The notes under the pieces were generated by a model that saw only the letters and a program-made list of their open reading frames with translations, had not been told where the DNA came from and ran no database searches. A DNA stretch of 64,000 nucleotides. It comes from Syntrophotaleaceae bacterium (lineage in GTDB: Bacteria; Desulfobacterota; Desulfuromonadia; Desulfuromonadales; Syntrophotaleaceae). The position numbers were made by a program, and so were the translations under genes. The stretch is taken from positions 310,001-374,000 of the forward strand of contig JAWKQB010000003.1 in NCBI GenBank assembly GCA_041390365.1. Reading direction: 5' to 3'. Positions 1 to 7,333 of this stretch are shown in pieces. Every line of letters starts with the position of its first letter. Position 1 is the first letter of the stretch.

Positions 1-28
1 AGCTCTCTGGAGAAGGTTTTGACTGAAA

Positions 29-700
29 GTGAAAACGAAAACATCCAACAAGCCTGAACAGGCGGAAACCCTGTCCGGCGGCAGTGAACCCGGGTGCACC
101 TGCTACCTGATCCGCCACGGCGACACCCGCCAGGATGAAGTAAAACGCTACATCGGCCACACTGACCTGCCCCTCAATGCCCTGGGCAGGGACCAGGCCA
201 GAGCACTGAAAAAGCGTCTTGCCCACATCCCTTTCGACCGCATCTACAGCAGCGATCTGCGCCGATGCCTGGAGACGGCCAGGATCATCGCCGGACCCCA
301 GGGGAAGGGAATCCGGAAGCTGCCGTCTCTGCGGGAGATCAACCTCGGGGAATGGGAGGGTCAGCCTATGGCCAGCATCCGCCGTCGGTTCCCGGATCAA
401 TTCGAGAACCGAGGGCGGGATCTGGCAAGATTTCGCACTCCGGGAGGAGAAAGTTTTCACGAACTCCAGGCTCGCGTGGTACCTGCTTTTCTCGAGCTCA
501 TCAACAACACGGAAGGAAATCTCCTGGTTATCGCTCATGCCGGAGTCAATCGAGCGATCCTCTGCCATCTGCTCGACCGCCCCCTCGATGAACTCCTCGA
601 GCTTCCTCAGTCCTATGGATGCCTCAATATCATCGAACGTCAAGGCGACCGCTTAAGCGTAAAATCGATCAACCAGGCTGAGAATAGCTTCCGTATTTGA
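29..700 (+). CDS. Histidine phosphatase family protein (phosphoglycerate mutase-like)
   Basis: The 223-aa protein carries the phosphohistidine motif LIRHGDT at residues 27-33 and a second catalytic His in VIAHAGVNRAI near residue 168. RIYSSDLRRCLETA, near residue 75, is the typical 'SDL.R...TA' helix. These mark the branch of acid phosphatases and mutases that includes alpha-ribazole phosphatase (CobC) and broad-specificity sugar phosphatases; the substrate cannot be read from sequence. The start is a GTG at 29 with a purine-rich stretch about 12 nt upstream (GGAGAAGG). The upstream gene is outside the window: three frames close between 20 and 57, so its end cannot be placed. It precedes a DUF364/DUF3343/PLP-enzyme/ModA series on the same strand. 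Histidine phosphatases of this type occur beside molybdenum-hydroxylase accessory genes in related bacteria (family knowledge), so shared function is an inference. Confidence 0.8.
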   Translation: MKTKTSNKPEQAETLSGGSEPGCTCYLIRHGDTRQDEVKRYIGHTDLPLNALGRDQARALKKRLAHIPFDRIYSSDLRRCLETARIIAGPQGKGIRKLPSLREINLGEWEGQPMASIRRRFPDQFENRGRDLARFRTPGGESFHELQARVVPAFLELINNTEGNLLVIAHAGVNRAILCHLLDRPLDELLELPQSYGCLNIIERQGDRLSVKSINQAENSFRI

Positions 701-784
701 AAGAAAATATTGACCCGTTTTTATCTTGAACTGCAGTTTCCAGAAGCCTAGGATGTTTGCTCAAACTGGAAAAAGGAGAACAAA

Positions 785-1531
785 ATGGACATTCTGCACC
801 AATCTCAAATTCGCCTGGCCGCCCTCTGCAGGGAAGCCGCTCTGGTGCCCGAACTGCCTCTGGAGGTACGCTGCCTTACTCCCGATGAAGCGATCGGGGT
901 CCGGGCGGACGAGAACTTCGTCATCAAGAAGGGCAAGGAGCGGGTCATAGAAGCCACCTTCGGTGAATCCCGGGGTCAGGCCTTCACCGATCATCCCGGA
1001 AACTGGAAAGGCAGCCTCGGCGAACTCCTCGAGATGGAACTGGACGATATCGGCAAAAGAGCCATTTTTACTGCCGGGCTCAATGCCGTTCTTCGCAGTC
1101 TCGGCGAGGCTGAAGGAACCATCCACTGCCGCAACGAAGACCCGACCCGCTGCGGCGAAGAGCTGACCCAGCTTCTTTATGAAAAGTTCGGCGTTCGCAA
1201 ATACGGAATCATCGGCCTGCAGCCGGCCATACTGGACGCCATGACGGCCGGTTTCGGCAGCGCCAAGATCCGCGTATTGGACCTGAACGAGGACAACATC
1301 GGGCAGAAAAAGTTCGACGTCACCATCTGGGACGGTGAAAAAGATCTCGACCGCCTGCTCGAATGGTGCGATGTGGGCCTCGCCACCGGCTCCTCGGTCG
1401 TCAACGGATCGATCAACGGCTTGTTACAGCGTTTCCAGGAAGCGGGAAAACCTTTGGTCTTCTTCGGCAATACAGTTTCAGGGGTCGCTGCACTGCTCGA
1501 GCTGGACCGCGTCTGCCCCTTCGCCGACTGA
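785..1531 (+). CDS. DUF364-type Rossmann-like protein (putative heavy-metal chelation family)
   Basis: This 248-aa protein fits the DUF4213/DUF364 layout: an alpha/beta N-terminal half, then a Rossmann-like C-terminal half beginning at KYGIIGLQPAIL (about residue 139). The conserved end is seen in GLATGSSVVNGSINGLL (about residues 199-215), which matches the 'TG(S/T)T(L/V)VNG(T/S)' signature, followed by PLVFFGNTVSGVAALL. The family is described only as putative heavy-metal binding; no reaction is established. The start ATG follows a good ribosome-binding site (AAAAGGAG at about 771-778). It is separated by 84 bp from the phosphatase and by 14 bp from the DUF3343 gene, so it is probably co-transcribed with the genes downstream. 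Proximity to a ModA-like gene suggests molybdenum or another metal, but that is inference. Confidence 0.7.
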   Translation: MDILHQSQIRLAALCREAALVPELPLEVRCLTPDEAIGVRADENFVIKKGKERVIEATFGESRGQAFTDHPGNWKGSLGELLEMELDDIGKRAIFTAGLNAVLRSLGEAEGTIHCRNEDPTRCGEELTQLLYEKFGVRKYGIIGLQPAILDAMTAGFGSAKIRVLDLNEDNIGQKKFDVTIWDGEKDLDRLLEWCDVGLATGSSVVNGSINGLLQRFQEAGKPLVFFGNTVSGVAALLELDRVCPFAD

Positions 1532-1545
1532 GGTCATGCTGAGGT

Positions 1546-1815
1546 ATGATCTCCGAAAATGAACTGATAGCTCTGTTCAATTCCCCAACACGGGTGATGA
1601 AGGCCGAAAAGAGCCTGCGCGAAGCCGGATTGCCCTGCCGCCTTGTCCCTGCCCCAAGGGAAGTTGCCGAAGGCTGCTCCATGGCTCTGCGTTTCGCCGA
1701 CTCTGACAAGGTGGCAGTTTTTCGCGAGCTGGCGAAAAAAAATCTTTTGCCGCCCCGCCTTTACTGTAAACGAAAAGAAGGTTTTTTTTCACTGCCCCTC
1801 CCCTCTGCCGAATAG
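1546..1815 (+). CDS. DUF3343 small protein (putative sulfur/selenium carrier-like)
   Basis: This 89-aa protein matches DUF3343: a short N-terminal strand (ELIALFNSPTRVMKAEKSL), then CRLVPAPREVAEGCSMALRF. The Cys of the EGCSMALRF segment, near residue 43, is the conserved family cysteine, and a second Cys lies at about residue 30. DUF3343 proteins are small ferredoxin-fold-like proteins often encoded next to cysteine-desulfurase-like enzymes or TusA/YedF relatives and proposed to carry sulfur or selenium. Here the next gene, 15 bp downstream, is exactly such a PLP enzyme. The ATG at 1546 follows CTGAGGT, a modest ribosome-binding site. The C-terminus is a basic, aromatic tail (LYCKRKEGFF). The family call is fairly firm; the carrier role is an inference from the neighbour. 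Confidence 0.7.
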   Translation: MISENELIALFNSPTRVMKAEKSLREAGLPCRLVPAPREVAEGCSMALRFADSDKVAVFRELAKKNLLPPRLYCKRKEGFFSLPLPSAE

Positions 1816-1830
1816 AGCAAAGAGCCCCTT

Positions 1831-2985
1831 ATGCCCATCTATCTCGACAATGCAGCCACGACCTTTCCCAAACCTGAAAGCGTCTACCAGGCCGTTGATC
1901 AGACCCTGCGCCGGTGCGGAGTCAACCCCGGGCGCGGCAGCTATCGTCTGGCCATGGAAGCCAGCAGGATCATTTTTGAGACGCGGGAGAGCGTGGCCGA
2001 ACTTTTCCATATTTCCGACTCTGCGCGCGTGGTTTTCACCGCCAATGCAACCGAGGCCATCAATCTGGCCCTGTTCGGCCTGTTGCAGCCGGGGGACCGG
2101 GTGATCACAACCACCATGGAACACAATGCCGTCTGCCGCCCCCTGCACCTGCTGGCAACCCGCGGGGTTGAGGTGGTGCGGGTCCCGGCGGACCCTACCG
2201 GCCTGGTTTCACCGTCCACCATTCGTGACGCAGCGTCTGCCTCAGGGCACAAAACGAAACTGGTGGTGCTCTCCCATTGCTCCAATGTCACCGGCACCAT
2301 CCAGCCGGTGCCGGACATCGGCCGATGGTGCCGGCGGGAAGGCATCCTGTTCATGATCGACGCTGCCCAGAGTGCCGGACTGCTCCCCATCGACGTCCAG
2401 GACATGGGCATTGACCTGCTGGCCGCACCCGGGCACAAAAGCCTGTTCGGTCCGCCGGGCACCGGCCTGCTCTACCTCGCCGACGGTTTGCAGCCAGCCC
2501 CTTTGATCTACGGCGGAACCGGCGGGAATTCTCTCTCGACCTCCATGCCGGAAGAACTCCCGGAGCGCCTGGAAAGCGGCACTCTTAACACCCCCGGCCT
2601 TGCCGGCCTGCTCGCCGGCATCAACCATGTCCGCCAACAGGGGCTGGACAGAATCCATCAGCACAAGACCGGCCTTCTCGAACAATTGATTAGAGGGTTG
2701 CAAGCCTTGCCCGGCATCCGCATCTATGGCCCAGGTGCTGCAGAACAGCATGGAGGAGCCGTATCCTTTAACGTCGAAGGCCGGGATCCGGCAGAAATCG
2801 GCTATCTGCTCGACGAGAAATATGGAATTTGCGTCCGAACAGGACTGCATTGCGCTGCCGACGCCCATCGCACTATCGGCACACTGCCCTCTGGTACCAT
2901 TCGCGTCAGTCCGGGGCTGTTCAACTCACAAGCCGACATCGACACACTGCTGATGGCTGTGGAAAAAATCGTCTCAAAAACCTGA
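1831..2985 (+). CDS. Cysteine desulfurase-like aminotransferase class V enzyme (TIGR01977-type)
   Basis: This 384-aa PLP enzyme begins directly with IYLDNAATTFPKPESV, so it lacks the N-terminal extension of SufS, as is usual for the TIGR01977 subfamily. PLP-site landmarks are MEHNAVCRPL (about residue 97), the Asp of FMIDAAQSAG and the Schiff-base Lys203 in PGHKSLFGPPGTG. The catalytic Cys341 lies in RTGLHCAADAHRTIGT. The subfamily resembles cysteine desulfurases and selenocysteine lyases; its members often accompany selenium-dependent molybdenum hydroxylase genes, but the natural substrate is not settled. It lies 15 bp after the DUF3343 gene and 16 bp before the ModA-like gene. The inferred role is delivery of sulfur or selenium to a carrier or metal cofactor. 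It is not an isc/suf housekeeping gene: no IscU- or SufU-like scaffold is adjacent. Confidence 0.85.
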   Translation: MPIYLDNAATTFPKPESVYQAVDQTLRRCGVNPGRGSYRLAMEASRIIFETRESVAELFHISDSARVVFTANATEAINLALFGLLQPGDRVITTTMEHNAVCRPLHLLATRGVEVVRVPADPTGLVSPSTIRDAASASGHKTKLVVLSHCSNVTGTIQPVPDIGRWCRREGILFMIDAAQSAGLLPIDVQDMGIDLLAAPGHKSLFGPPGTGLLYLADGLQPAPLIYGGTGGNSLSTSMPEELPERLESGTLNTPGLAGLLAGINHVRQQGLDRIHQHKTGLLEQLIRGLQALPGIRIYGPGAAEQHGGAVSFNVEGRDPAEIGYLLDEKYGICVRTGLHCAADAHRTIGTLPSGTIRVSPGLFNSQADIDTLLMAVEKIVSKT

Positions 2986-3001
2986 CTCTGGAGAATAGAC
3001 C

Positions 3002-3790
3002 ATGCGTCTCCCCGTTCCGACATCCGTCATCTTTCTTCTTTTGGCCTTTTGTCTGTCCGGAAGAACAACCACTTCTCAAGCCGCGGCCGAACCCCTCACG
3101 CTCAGGGTCTCTGCCGGTGTCGGCCTGAAGGACGTTCTGCAAACCCTGCAAAAGACCTATGCGGAGAAGCAACCAGACGTCAGGATCGAGTTCAATTTTG
3201 CCGCCTCTGGTGTTTTGGTCAAACAGATCGAGCAGGGTGCTCCCGTCGATCTTTTTCTCGCTCCCGGCCGACAGCATCTTCAAGCCCTGATCGACGCCGG
3301 CTCAACCGATGAAATGCATTCCTGTGCTCTGGTCGGCAACGATCTTGCTCTGATTGTGTCACGGGAAAAAGCGAATCAAATTCAGGGGTTTTCCGATCTG
3401 GCAGGGAAAGCTGAAACTCTGGCCATCGGCCAGCCGGAATTCGTGCCGGTCGGCAGGTACGCTCAGGAGGCCCTCACCCACCTCGGCCTCTGGAAGGATC
3501 TTCAATCGAAAGTGGTATTTACCAAGTGCGTGCGTCAGATAACGGTCTACGTGGATTCCGGCAATGTCGATGCCGGTCTCGTTTTCAGTTCGGAAACCAA
3601 ACTGCTCTCGAACGGCAGAGTCGTCACCCTGGCCCCTGCGGACAGTCATTCACCTGTCGTCTTTTCCATGGCCGGCATCCGCGGAACGAAACATCCTGAG
3701 GCCCTGGAAGCCTTGATGGCATTCCTGAAAAGTCGTGAAGCCGCAGCCATATTCATAGATTTCGGCTTCAGGCCCTTAACCGGAGAATAA
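3002..3790 (+). CDS. modA: ModA-like molybdate ABC transporter substrate-binding protein
   Basis: This 262-aa protein has a clear signal peptide (hydrophobic VIFLLLAFCLSG, likely cleavage after SQAAA near residue 29), so it is periplasmic. The mature part starts LTLRVSAGVGLKDVLQTL and continues with FNFAASGVLVKQIEQGAPVDLFL, the ModA pattern in which backbone and Ser/Ala residues hold the oxyanion; tungstate or another oxyanion remains possible. The start follows CTGGAGAA. It is the last gene of the 785-3790 series. No permease (modB) or ATPase (modC) follows: the next genes are a mini-protein on the same strand and a TonB receptor on the other. A transporter core encoded elsewhere is therefore needed for uptake. 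The family call is confident; ligand choice is less so. Confidence 0.8.
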   Translation: MRLPVPTSVIFLLLAFCLSGRTTTSQAAAEPLTLRVSAGVGLKDVLQTLQKTYAEKQPDVRIEFNFAASGVLVKQIEQGAPVDLFLAPGRQHLQALIDAGSTDEMHSCALVGNDLALIVSREKANQIQGFSDLAGKAETLAIGQPEFVPVGRYAQEALTHLGLWKDLQSKVVFTKCVRQITVYVDSGNVDAGLVFSSETKLLSNGRVVTLAPADSHSPVVFSMAGIRGTKHPEALEALMAFLKSREAAAIFIDFGFRPLTGE

Positions 3791-3928
3791 AACAGTGGAA
3801 GCCGCAGAAAGAAACCGGACCATGGCAGGTCGAGAAGAGAAAGGGGTATATAGATCGCCAGCAACCTGCTTATGACACCGGCATACTCAGAAGCTCAATC
3901 ATACTGTCAATCTTGAAAGGAAATTGCA

Positions 3929-4117
3929 ATGGCAACAAAAAAATGCGCGACTTGCGGCATAGAACTCGATCCCGAAAGTCTGAATGCCAAAAAATGCTCC
4001 GAGTGCGGTGCCTGGTTCTGCCACCTCCACTGGGGCCAATACAAATGGCAATGCGTTTTGTGCAAATCTTACGCACTTACCAACAAACACAACAACCCCG
4101 AAGGCGATTTCAGTTAA
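3929..4117 (+). CDS. Small Cys-rich zinc-ribbon-like protein
   Basis: This 62-aa protein has CATC at residues 6-9, CSEC at 23-26, FCHLHW at 30-35 and CVLC at 42-45. That gives three CxxC-type knuckles plus C31, H32 and H34, enough ligands for two zinc ions in a RING- or treble-clef-like fold. There is no signal peptide or membrane segment, so it is probably cytoplasmic. The start ATG follows GAAAGGAAATT, a good ribosome-binding site. It sits 138 bp after modA and 32 bp before a strong hairpin, so it may be monocistronic. I do not recognise the family. It lies in the AT-richer patch shared with the TonB receptor downstream. The ligand pattern and translation signals make a real gene likely. 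Confidence 0.65.
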   Translation: MATKKCATCGIELDPESLNAKKCSECGAWFCHLHWGQYKWQCVLCKSYALTNKHNNPEGDFS

Positions 4118-4149
4118 ATCGGTCTACAAATTAGAGATCCGAATAATTC

Positions 4150-4179
4150 ATAGCCCCGCTTTCGCTGAAGCGGGGCTAT
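4150..4179. terminator. Perfect 12-bp hairpin between convergent genes
   Basis: Arms ATAGCCCCGCTT (4150-4161) and AAGCGGGGCTAT (4168-4179) pair perfectly around a 6-nt loop. It lies between the plus-strand mini-protein (ends 4117) and the minus-strand TonB receptor (ends 4267), so it probably serves one or both. The following T-runs are weak on either strand. Confidence 0.6.
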
Positions 4180-4266
4180 GTTGTTCAGGACAACACAGAT
4201 TATCAACGATATCGATTGGAGTTCAACACCATAAGACCGGAAATCAGGAAAGGTTGTCACCTCTCG

Positions 4267-6528
4267 TCAGAAAGCCAGAGATAACGTTGCATATATCGTG
4301 AAAGGTGCCCCTACCTGATACGTGGATCCTAGCGTAGTGTAGTCAGAAGTATTGATGATACTGATGTACTCTTTGTCGAAAACGTTGTTCAACCATAGAG
4401 AAATGTTTAGATCTTTGACCCAGGAATTCGAGAAATTCTTATCATAGGAGACACCGAAGTCGAAGACTACGGCGTCGTCGATTTTTTCTTCCTGAAGGAT
4501 ATCACCGTATCGGCTGGACCAGTATCGGACAACCGGTGAAAAAGTAAAGTCTCCGATGCGGTAACTCGCGATCCCTTTTACCAAAAATTCAGGGGCATCA
4601 GGCACCTGGTTCCCTTTAACAGAAATAGTTGTGCCTGCCTGGTCATTAATATCCTCCGAAAAATAGAAGCGGTTGTAAGAAAAAGAGCCATACAAGGACA
4701 GGTTCCTAATAGGCATGACCCCGGCCTCCAGTTCAAAACCGTAGGCCTCCGCATCGAAAATGGCTGCTGGAAATGTCGCATCAAGGGATGCATCGTAATA
4801 GGTGGCTGTCTTGTTTTTGTGCTTGGCATAATAGACGGTGGGAACGATATACAGCTTTTCCGAGATATATCGGAATCCAAAATCAAAGCTGTCCGCGATT
4901 TCCAATTCCTGGTTGTCCCAAAGATTCTGCAAGGTGATCCCCCTGCTATTGAAAGCAGCTTGTTGGGAAATATAAAAAGGATAAAGGGCCACGCTCATGC
5001 CATAGTTTCTGCCGTAGGAAAAGTAGCAGCTCAAGGAATCGGTGAGGGCATAGCTCAAGCTGGCATTCGGAAGGACCTCCTCGAAATCCTTGGAATCAGC
5101 GCTTGCGCCGGGGATAATGGAGGAGGCCATGTCAAGGGCTGTTTGATAACCGACATCCGGAATTCCTTGAGTATTGTATGTGGTTATTTTTGGCATTGAA
5201 TAATCAAGGTATTTAAGGCCGGCCTGGAATTGAAATGGTCCGAAAAAATATTTGCCGGAAACATAAGGCATATTCTGACGATGTCGTGATGAATTGGAGA
5301 GAAGTTGCCATCTGTCGAAAATCAGCGTGTCGTTTGACACCTGATATAATTTCCAGGAAGTGGGCGGCCCGGGTCTTTCCTGTTCAAGGTAAAAATAGCC
5401 GATATCAAACGAGAAGGCGTCGATCATCATAGAATATCCTGCCTGGAAACCATACAGATCATGATCGATATCCCATCTGCGAATCCGATTTTGACCATTT
5501 CTCATGGTTATCGTTTCCTGGTAATAACCTTCATCCTTCCAATAAAAAGGTTTTAATATGACTGATGCATCTTCTGAGAAAGAATATTCAATACTGCCAA
5601 ACAAATTGTAATCCTCGAATTTATTTTTATTGTATCCGTAATAAAAATAATCAGATGGATTTTTGGAAAAATCGAAATTGTAGTTTTCGCCAAGCGACGA
5701 AGCCTGTCCAAAATTCAGCACTCTATACGGATTTGCCTCTACTTCGTTATAAATGGAGAAGGCCTCAATTTTGAGTCTATCGCCGAGTTTTTGGGTTAAG
5801 CCCAGCATTGCATTGTTCCGTTCGGAATCTCCCTCTCCCTTCCACTTGTCTGCGGCAGTATGGGAATAGGACAGGAATCCGGCCGTTCGGGATGGCAGAA
5901 CCCCTGAATCGAGCCGCAGATAAGTCCTTCCGGCATCATGACTGCCCAAGGCCTGCTTGAGATTGAAGCCGAAGCTGTCTGTTGGCCGCTTGACTTCCAT
6001 ATCGATTTTCCCACCGATATTCGTGAGACCGAATCCCTGGTCCCCTGGAAGGCCGCCCTTATAAATGGATATGCTGCTGAAATTTTCCAAATCGTAGATA
6101 TTGGCACCTCCTCCAGGCCTTCCCGACACCGGAAGGTTTTCCACGTTAATTGGGGTGGAGGGGTTGCCTCCCCCCGTCGGCTCAATACCCCTGAACCGGA
6201 ACGATTCGTGATAATTGCTCATATCCCCCAGGCCTAGAGGGTCCACGCTCTGCTGGTGCACGGATGGGATCAGATTGATGGCCTTTGGCACGGACATCTT
6301 GTATGTGGGTCCGAGGGTGTTGATCCCCTTGTCCGTGATTTTTGTCTTGGTGCTGGTGTCCGTAAAAAGAGGCCCCACAAACTCTTCTTCCTTGAATTTG
6401 CCTTCGACTTCAATCTCTGGCAACGTGACGACATCCTTTTTCTGATGCTCATCCTGGGCAGCCGCGGGGGTGAAAAACATGGTCAGCAGAACGAACAGCA
6501 CAGACCCGATGCAAGTGAAATATGTCAT
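4267..6528 (-). CDS. TonB-dependent outer-membrane receptor
   Basis: This protein of about 753 aa starts at the ATG at 6528, which follows a strong AGGAGG; a longer reading frame to 6663 lacks such a site and would put 45 residues before the signal peptide. The signal peptide is residues 1-24 (hydrophobic LFVLLTMFFTPAAA). A TonB-box-like stretch DVVTLPEIEVEG is at about 32-43. The plug domain follows, with ESFRFRGIEPTGGG and VENLPVSGRPGGG. The rest is barrel strands rich in alternating aromatic residues, ending in the terminal Phe of TIYATLSLAF typical of outer-membrane proteins. It imports a chelated metal, siderophore, cobalamin or other ligand using TonB energy; the ligand is unknown. No ExbBD/TonB or ABC transporter is adjacent. 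Base composition is markedly AT-richer than its neighbours, especially 5.5-5.8 kb, suggesting acquisition by transfer. Confidence 0.9.
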   Translation of the reverse strand: MTYFTCIGSVLFVLLTMFFTPAAAQDEHQKKDVVTLPEIEVEGKFKEEEFVGPLFTDTSTKTKITDKGINTLGPTYKMSVPKAINLIPSVHQQSVDPLGLGDMSNYHESFRFRGIEPTGGGNPSTPINVENLPVSGRPGGGANIYDLENFSSISIYKGGLPGDQGFGLTNIGGKIDMEVKRPTDSFGFNLKQALGSHDAGRTYLRLDSGVLPSRTAGFLSYSHTAADKWKGEGDSERNNAMLGLTQKLGDRLKIEAFSIYNEVEANPYRVLNFGQASSLGENYNFDFSKNPSDYFYYGYNKNKFEDYNLFGSIEYSFSEDASVILKPFYWKDEGYYQETITMRNGQNRIRRWDIDHDLYGFQAGYSMMIDAFSFDIGYFYLEQERPGPPTSWKLYQVSNDTLIFDRWQLLSNSSRHRQNMPYVSGKYFFGPFQFQAGLKYLDYSMPKITTYNTQGIPDVGYQTALDMASSIIPGASADSKDFEEVLPNASLSYALTDSLSCYFSYGRNYGMSVALYPFYISQQAAFNSRGITLQNLWDNQELEIADSFDFGFRYISEKLYIVPTVYYAKHKNKTATYYDASLDATFPAAIFDAEAYGFELEAGVMPIRNLSLYGSFSYNRFYFSEDINDQAGTTISVKGNQVPDAPEFLVKGIASYRIGDFTFSPVVRYWSSRYGDILQEEKIDDAVVFDFGVSYDKNFSNSWVKDLNISLWLNNVFDKEYISIINTSDYTTLGSTYQVGAPFTIYATLSLAF

Positions 6529-6671
6529 CTTCCGCCTCCTCCTTTCTAGTGCACCAAAAACACCTGATAACATTTTCTGGCCGGTTGCGACCAAATCATG
6601 CGGGTTTCGTTGGGTCCGTAGGGTGGCGGAGGACGAAATAGGCGCGGAATGGGGGCAGGCCAAGACATAAC

Positions 6672-6724
6672 GACATTATAATGTCTAAGAGACATGAAAA
6701 TGCCACGGAGGGCGTTATAATGTC
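6672..6724 (-). promoter_or_regulatory. Palindromic operator/promoter upstream of the TonB receptor
   Basis: GACATTATAATGTC (6672-6685) is a perfect 14-bp palindrome. Ten of its bases, TTATAATGTC, recur in direct orientation at 6715-6724. The palindrome contains TATAAT on both strands, so on the minus strand it can serve as the -10 box of the receptor gene, with the second copy just upstream of the -35 region. This is the layout expected for a metal- or ligand-responsive repressor. It does not match a standard Fur, NikR or ModE site that I can name. Confidence 0.55.
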
Positions 6725-6818
6725 AAACTTTTTTTCCTTCAAGAAAGGGCTTTTTAAGGGTGAGAAGGGGAAAAAATAAGGCCGGTCAAGGTTCTATGCA
6801 CCATGCCTGCGCCAATAA

Positions 6819-6859
6819 AAAACCCGCCTTACCGGGGGACTTTCCGGAAGGCGGGTTTT
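6819..6859 (-). terminator. Rho-independent terminator of the 55-aa gene
   Basis: Arms AAAACCCGCCTT (6819-6830) and AAGGCGGGTTTT (6848-6859) are perfectly complementary. On the minus strand the stem is followed by TTTTTTATT. The nearest upstream minus-strand gene is the 55-aa small protein ending at 6922, so this is its likely terminator; it also insulates the TonB receptor promoter. Confidence 0.75.
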
Positions 6860-6921
6860 AAACCCGGCTTTGCTTTTATTCCTGCAAAGGGGGGGCACCT
6901 CAGGTGCCTGGAAGTTTTGGT

Positions 6922-7089
6922 TCAGCCCAGCTTTTCGTCGATGAACTGGCGGGCGGCAGCGATGGCGCCATCTTCGCTGTCACGGGAATAAACTTTGCCG
7001 CAAGGCCGACCTTCGGCGTCAACGATAGAGGCTTCGAACCCTTCCATACCTGCTACTCTGGTGCTGATCTTGAATCCCTGGTACTCCAT
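6922..7089 (-). CDS. Small protein of 55 aa, function unknown
   Basis: The ATG at 7089 is preceded by an excellent ribosome-binding site (TAGGAGGAAAGAC) and opens a 55-codon frame. The protein begins MEYQGFKISTRVAG, has a single Cys in GRPCGKVYS and ends with an amphipathic helix, AAARQFIDEKLG. It is acidic, soluble and has no signal peptide. A promoter-like sequence about 130 nt upstream (7219-7247) and a strong terminator at 6819-6859 frame it as an independent transcription unit, which supports a real gene despite its size. I do not recognise the family. Its mixed alpha/beta pattern, with strands such as GFEASIVDAEG, would fit a small compact domain. Confidence 0.6.
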   Translation of the reverse strand: MEYQGFKISTRVAGMEGFEASIVDAEGRPCGKVYSRDSEDGAIAAARQFIDEKLG

Positions 7090-7218
7090 TGTCTTTCCTC
7101 CTAGTTTTTTTATGATTCGGCCAGGAGTGGCCCTGGTGTTCAGTAAAAAACCCTCCTTGCCGCGCTCAACTCACGTTGACAGATACGGCTGAAAGGGTTT
7201 AATGGCTCCGGGGACGGA

Positions 7219-7247
7219 TTATTACAACATTTCGAGGGAAAATGCAA
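7219..7247 (-). promoter_or_regulatory. Sigma-70-like promoter for the 55-aa gene
   Basis: On the minus strand TTGCAT (7247-7242) and TAATAA (7224-7219) are separated by 17 bp. This leaves a leader of about 120 nt containing an imperfect hairpin around CCAGGAGTGGCCCTGG (7126-7141). The assignment rests on consensus match only. Confidence 0.4.
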
Positions 7248-7333
7248 CCCTGTTTTCATTGAAAAATTGGATTTTTCTGCTTCATTTACAAGCAGTTTCA
7301 CTTCCCGGACGACCCTGTCCCGGCAGTCATTCT

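Larger units (their letters stand above)
6529..6921. other. Spacer between the TonB receptor and the 55-aa gene
   Basis: This spacer of about 390 bp holds the ribosome-binding site, leader and palindromic operator of the TonB receptor (6529-6730). An AT-rich tract with T- and A-runs follows (6728-6780), and then the hairpin terminator of the next minus-strand gene (6819-6859). I see no further gene in it. Confidence 0.6.

Noticed and set aside
1..57. End of an upstream gene at the left edge
   Set aside because: Three frames close between 20 and 57, and too little sequence is present to decide which, if any, is the end of a gene.
6529..6663. 45-residue extension of the TonB receptor
   Set aside because: It places a basic stretch before the signal peptide, while the ATG at 6528 has a strong AGGAGG and begins the signal peptide directly.
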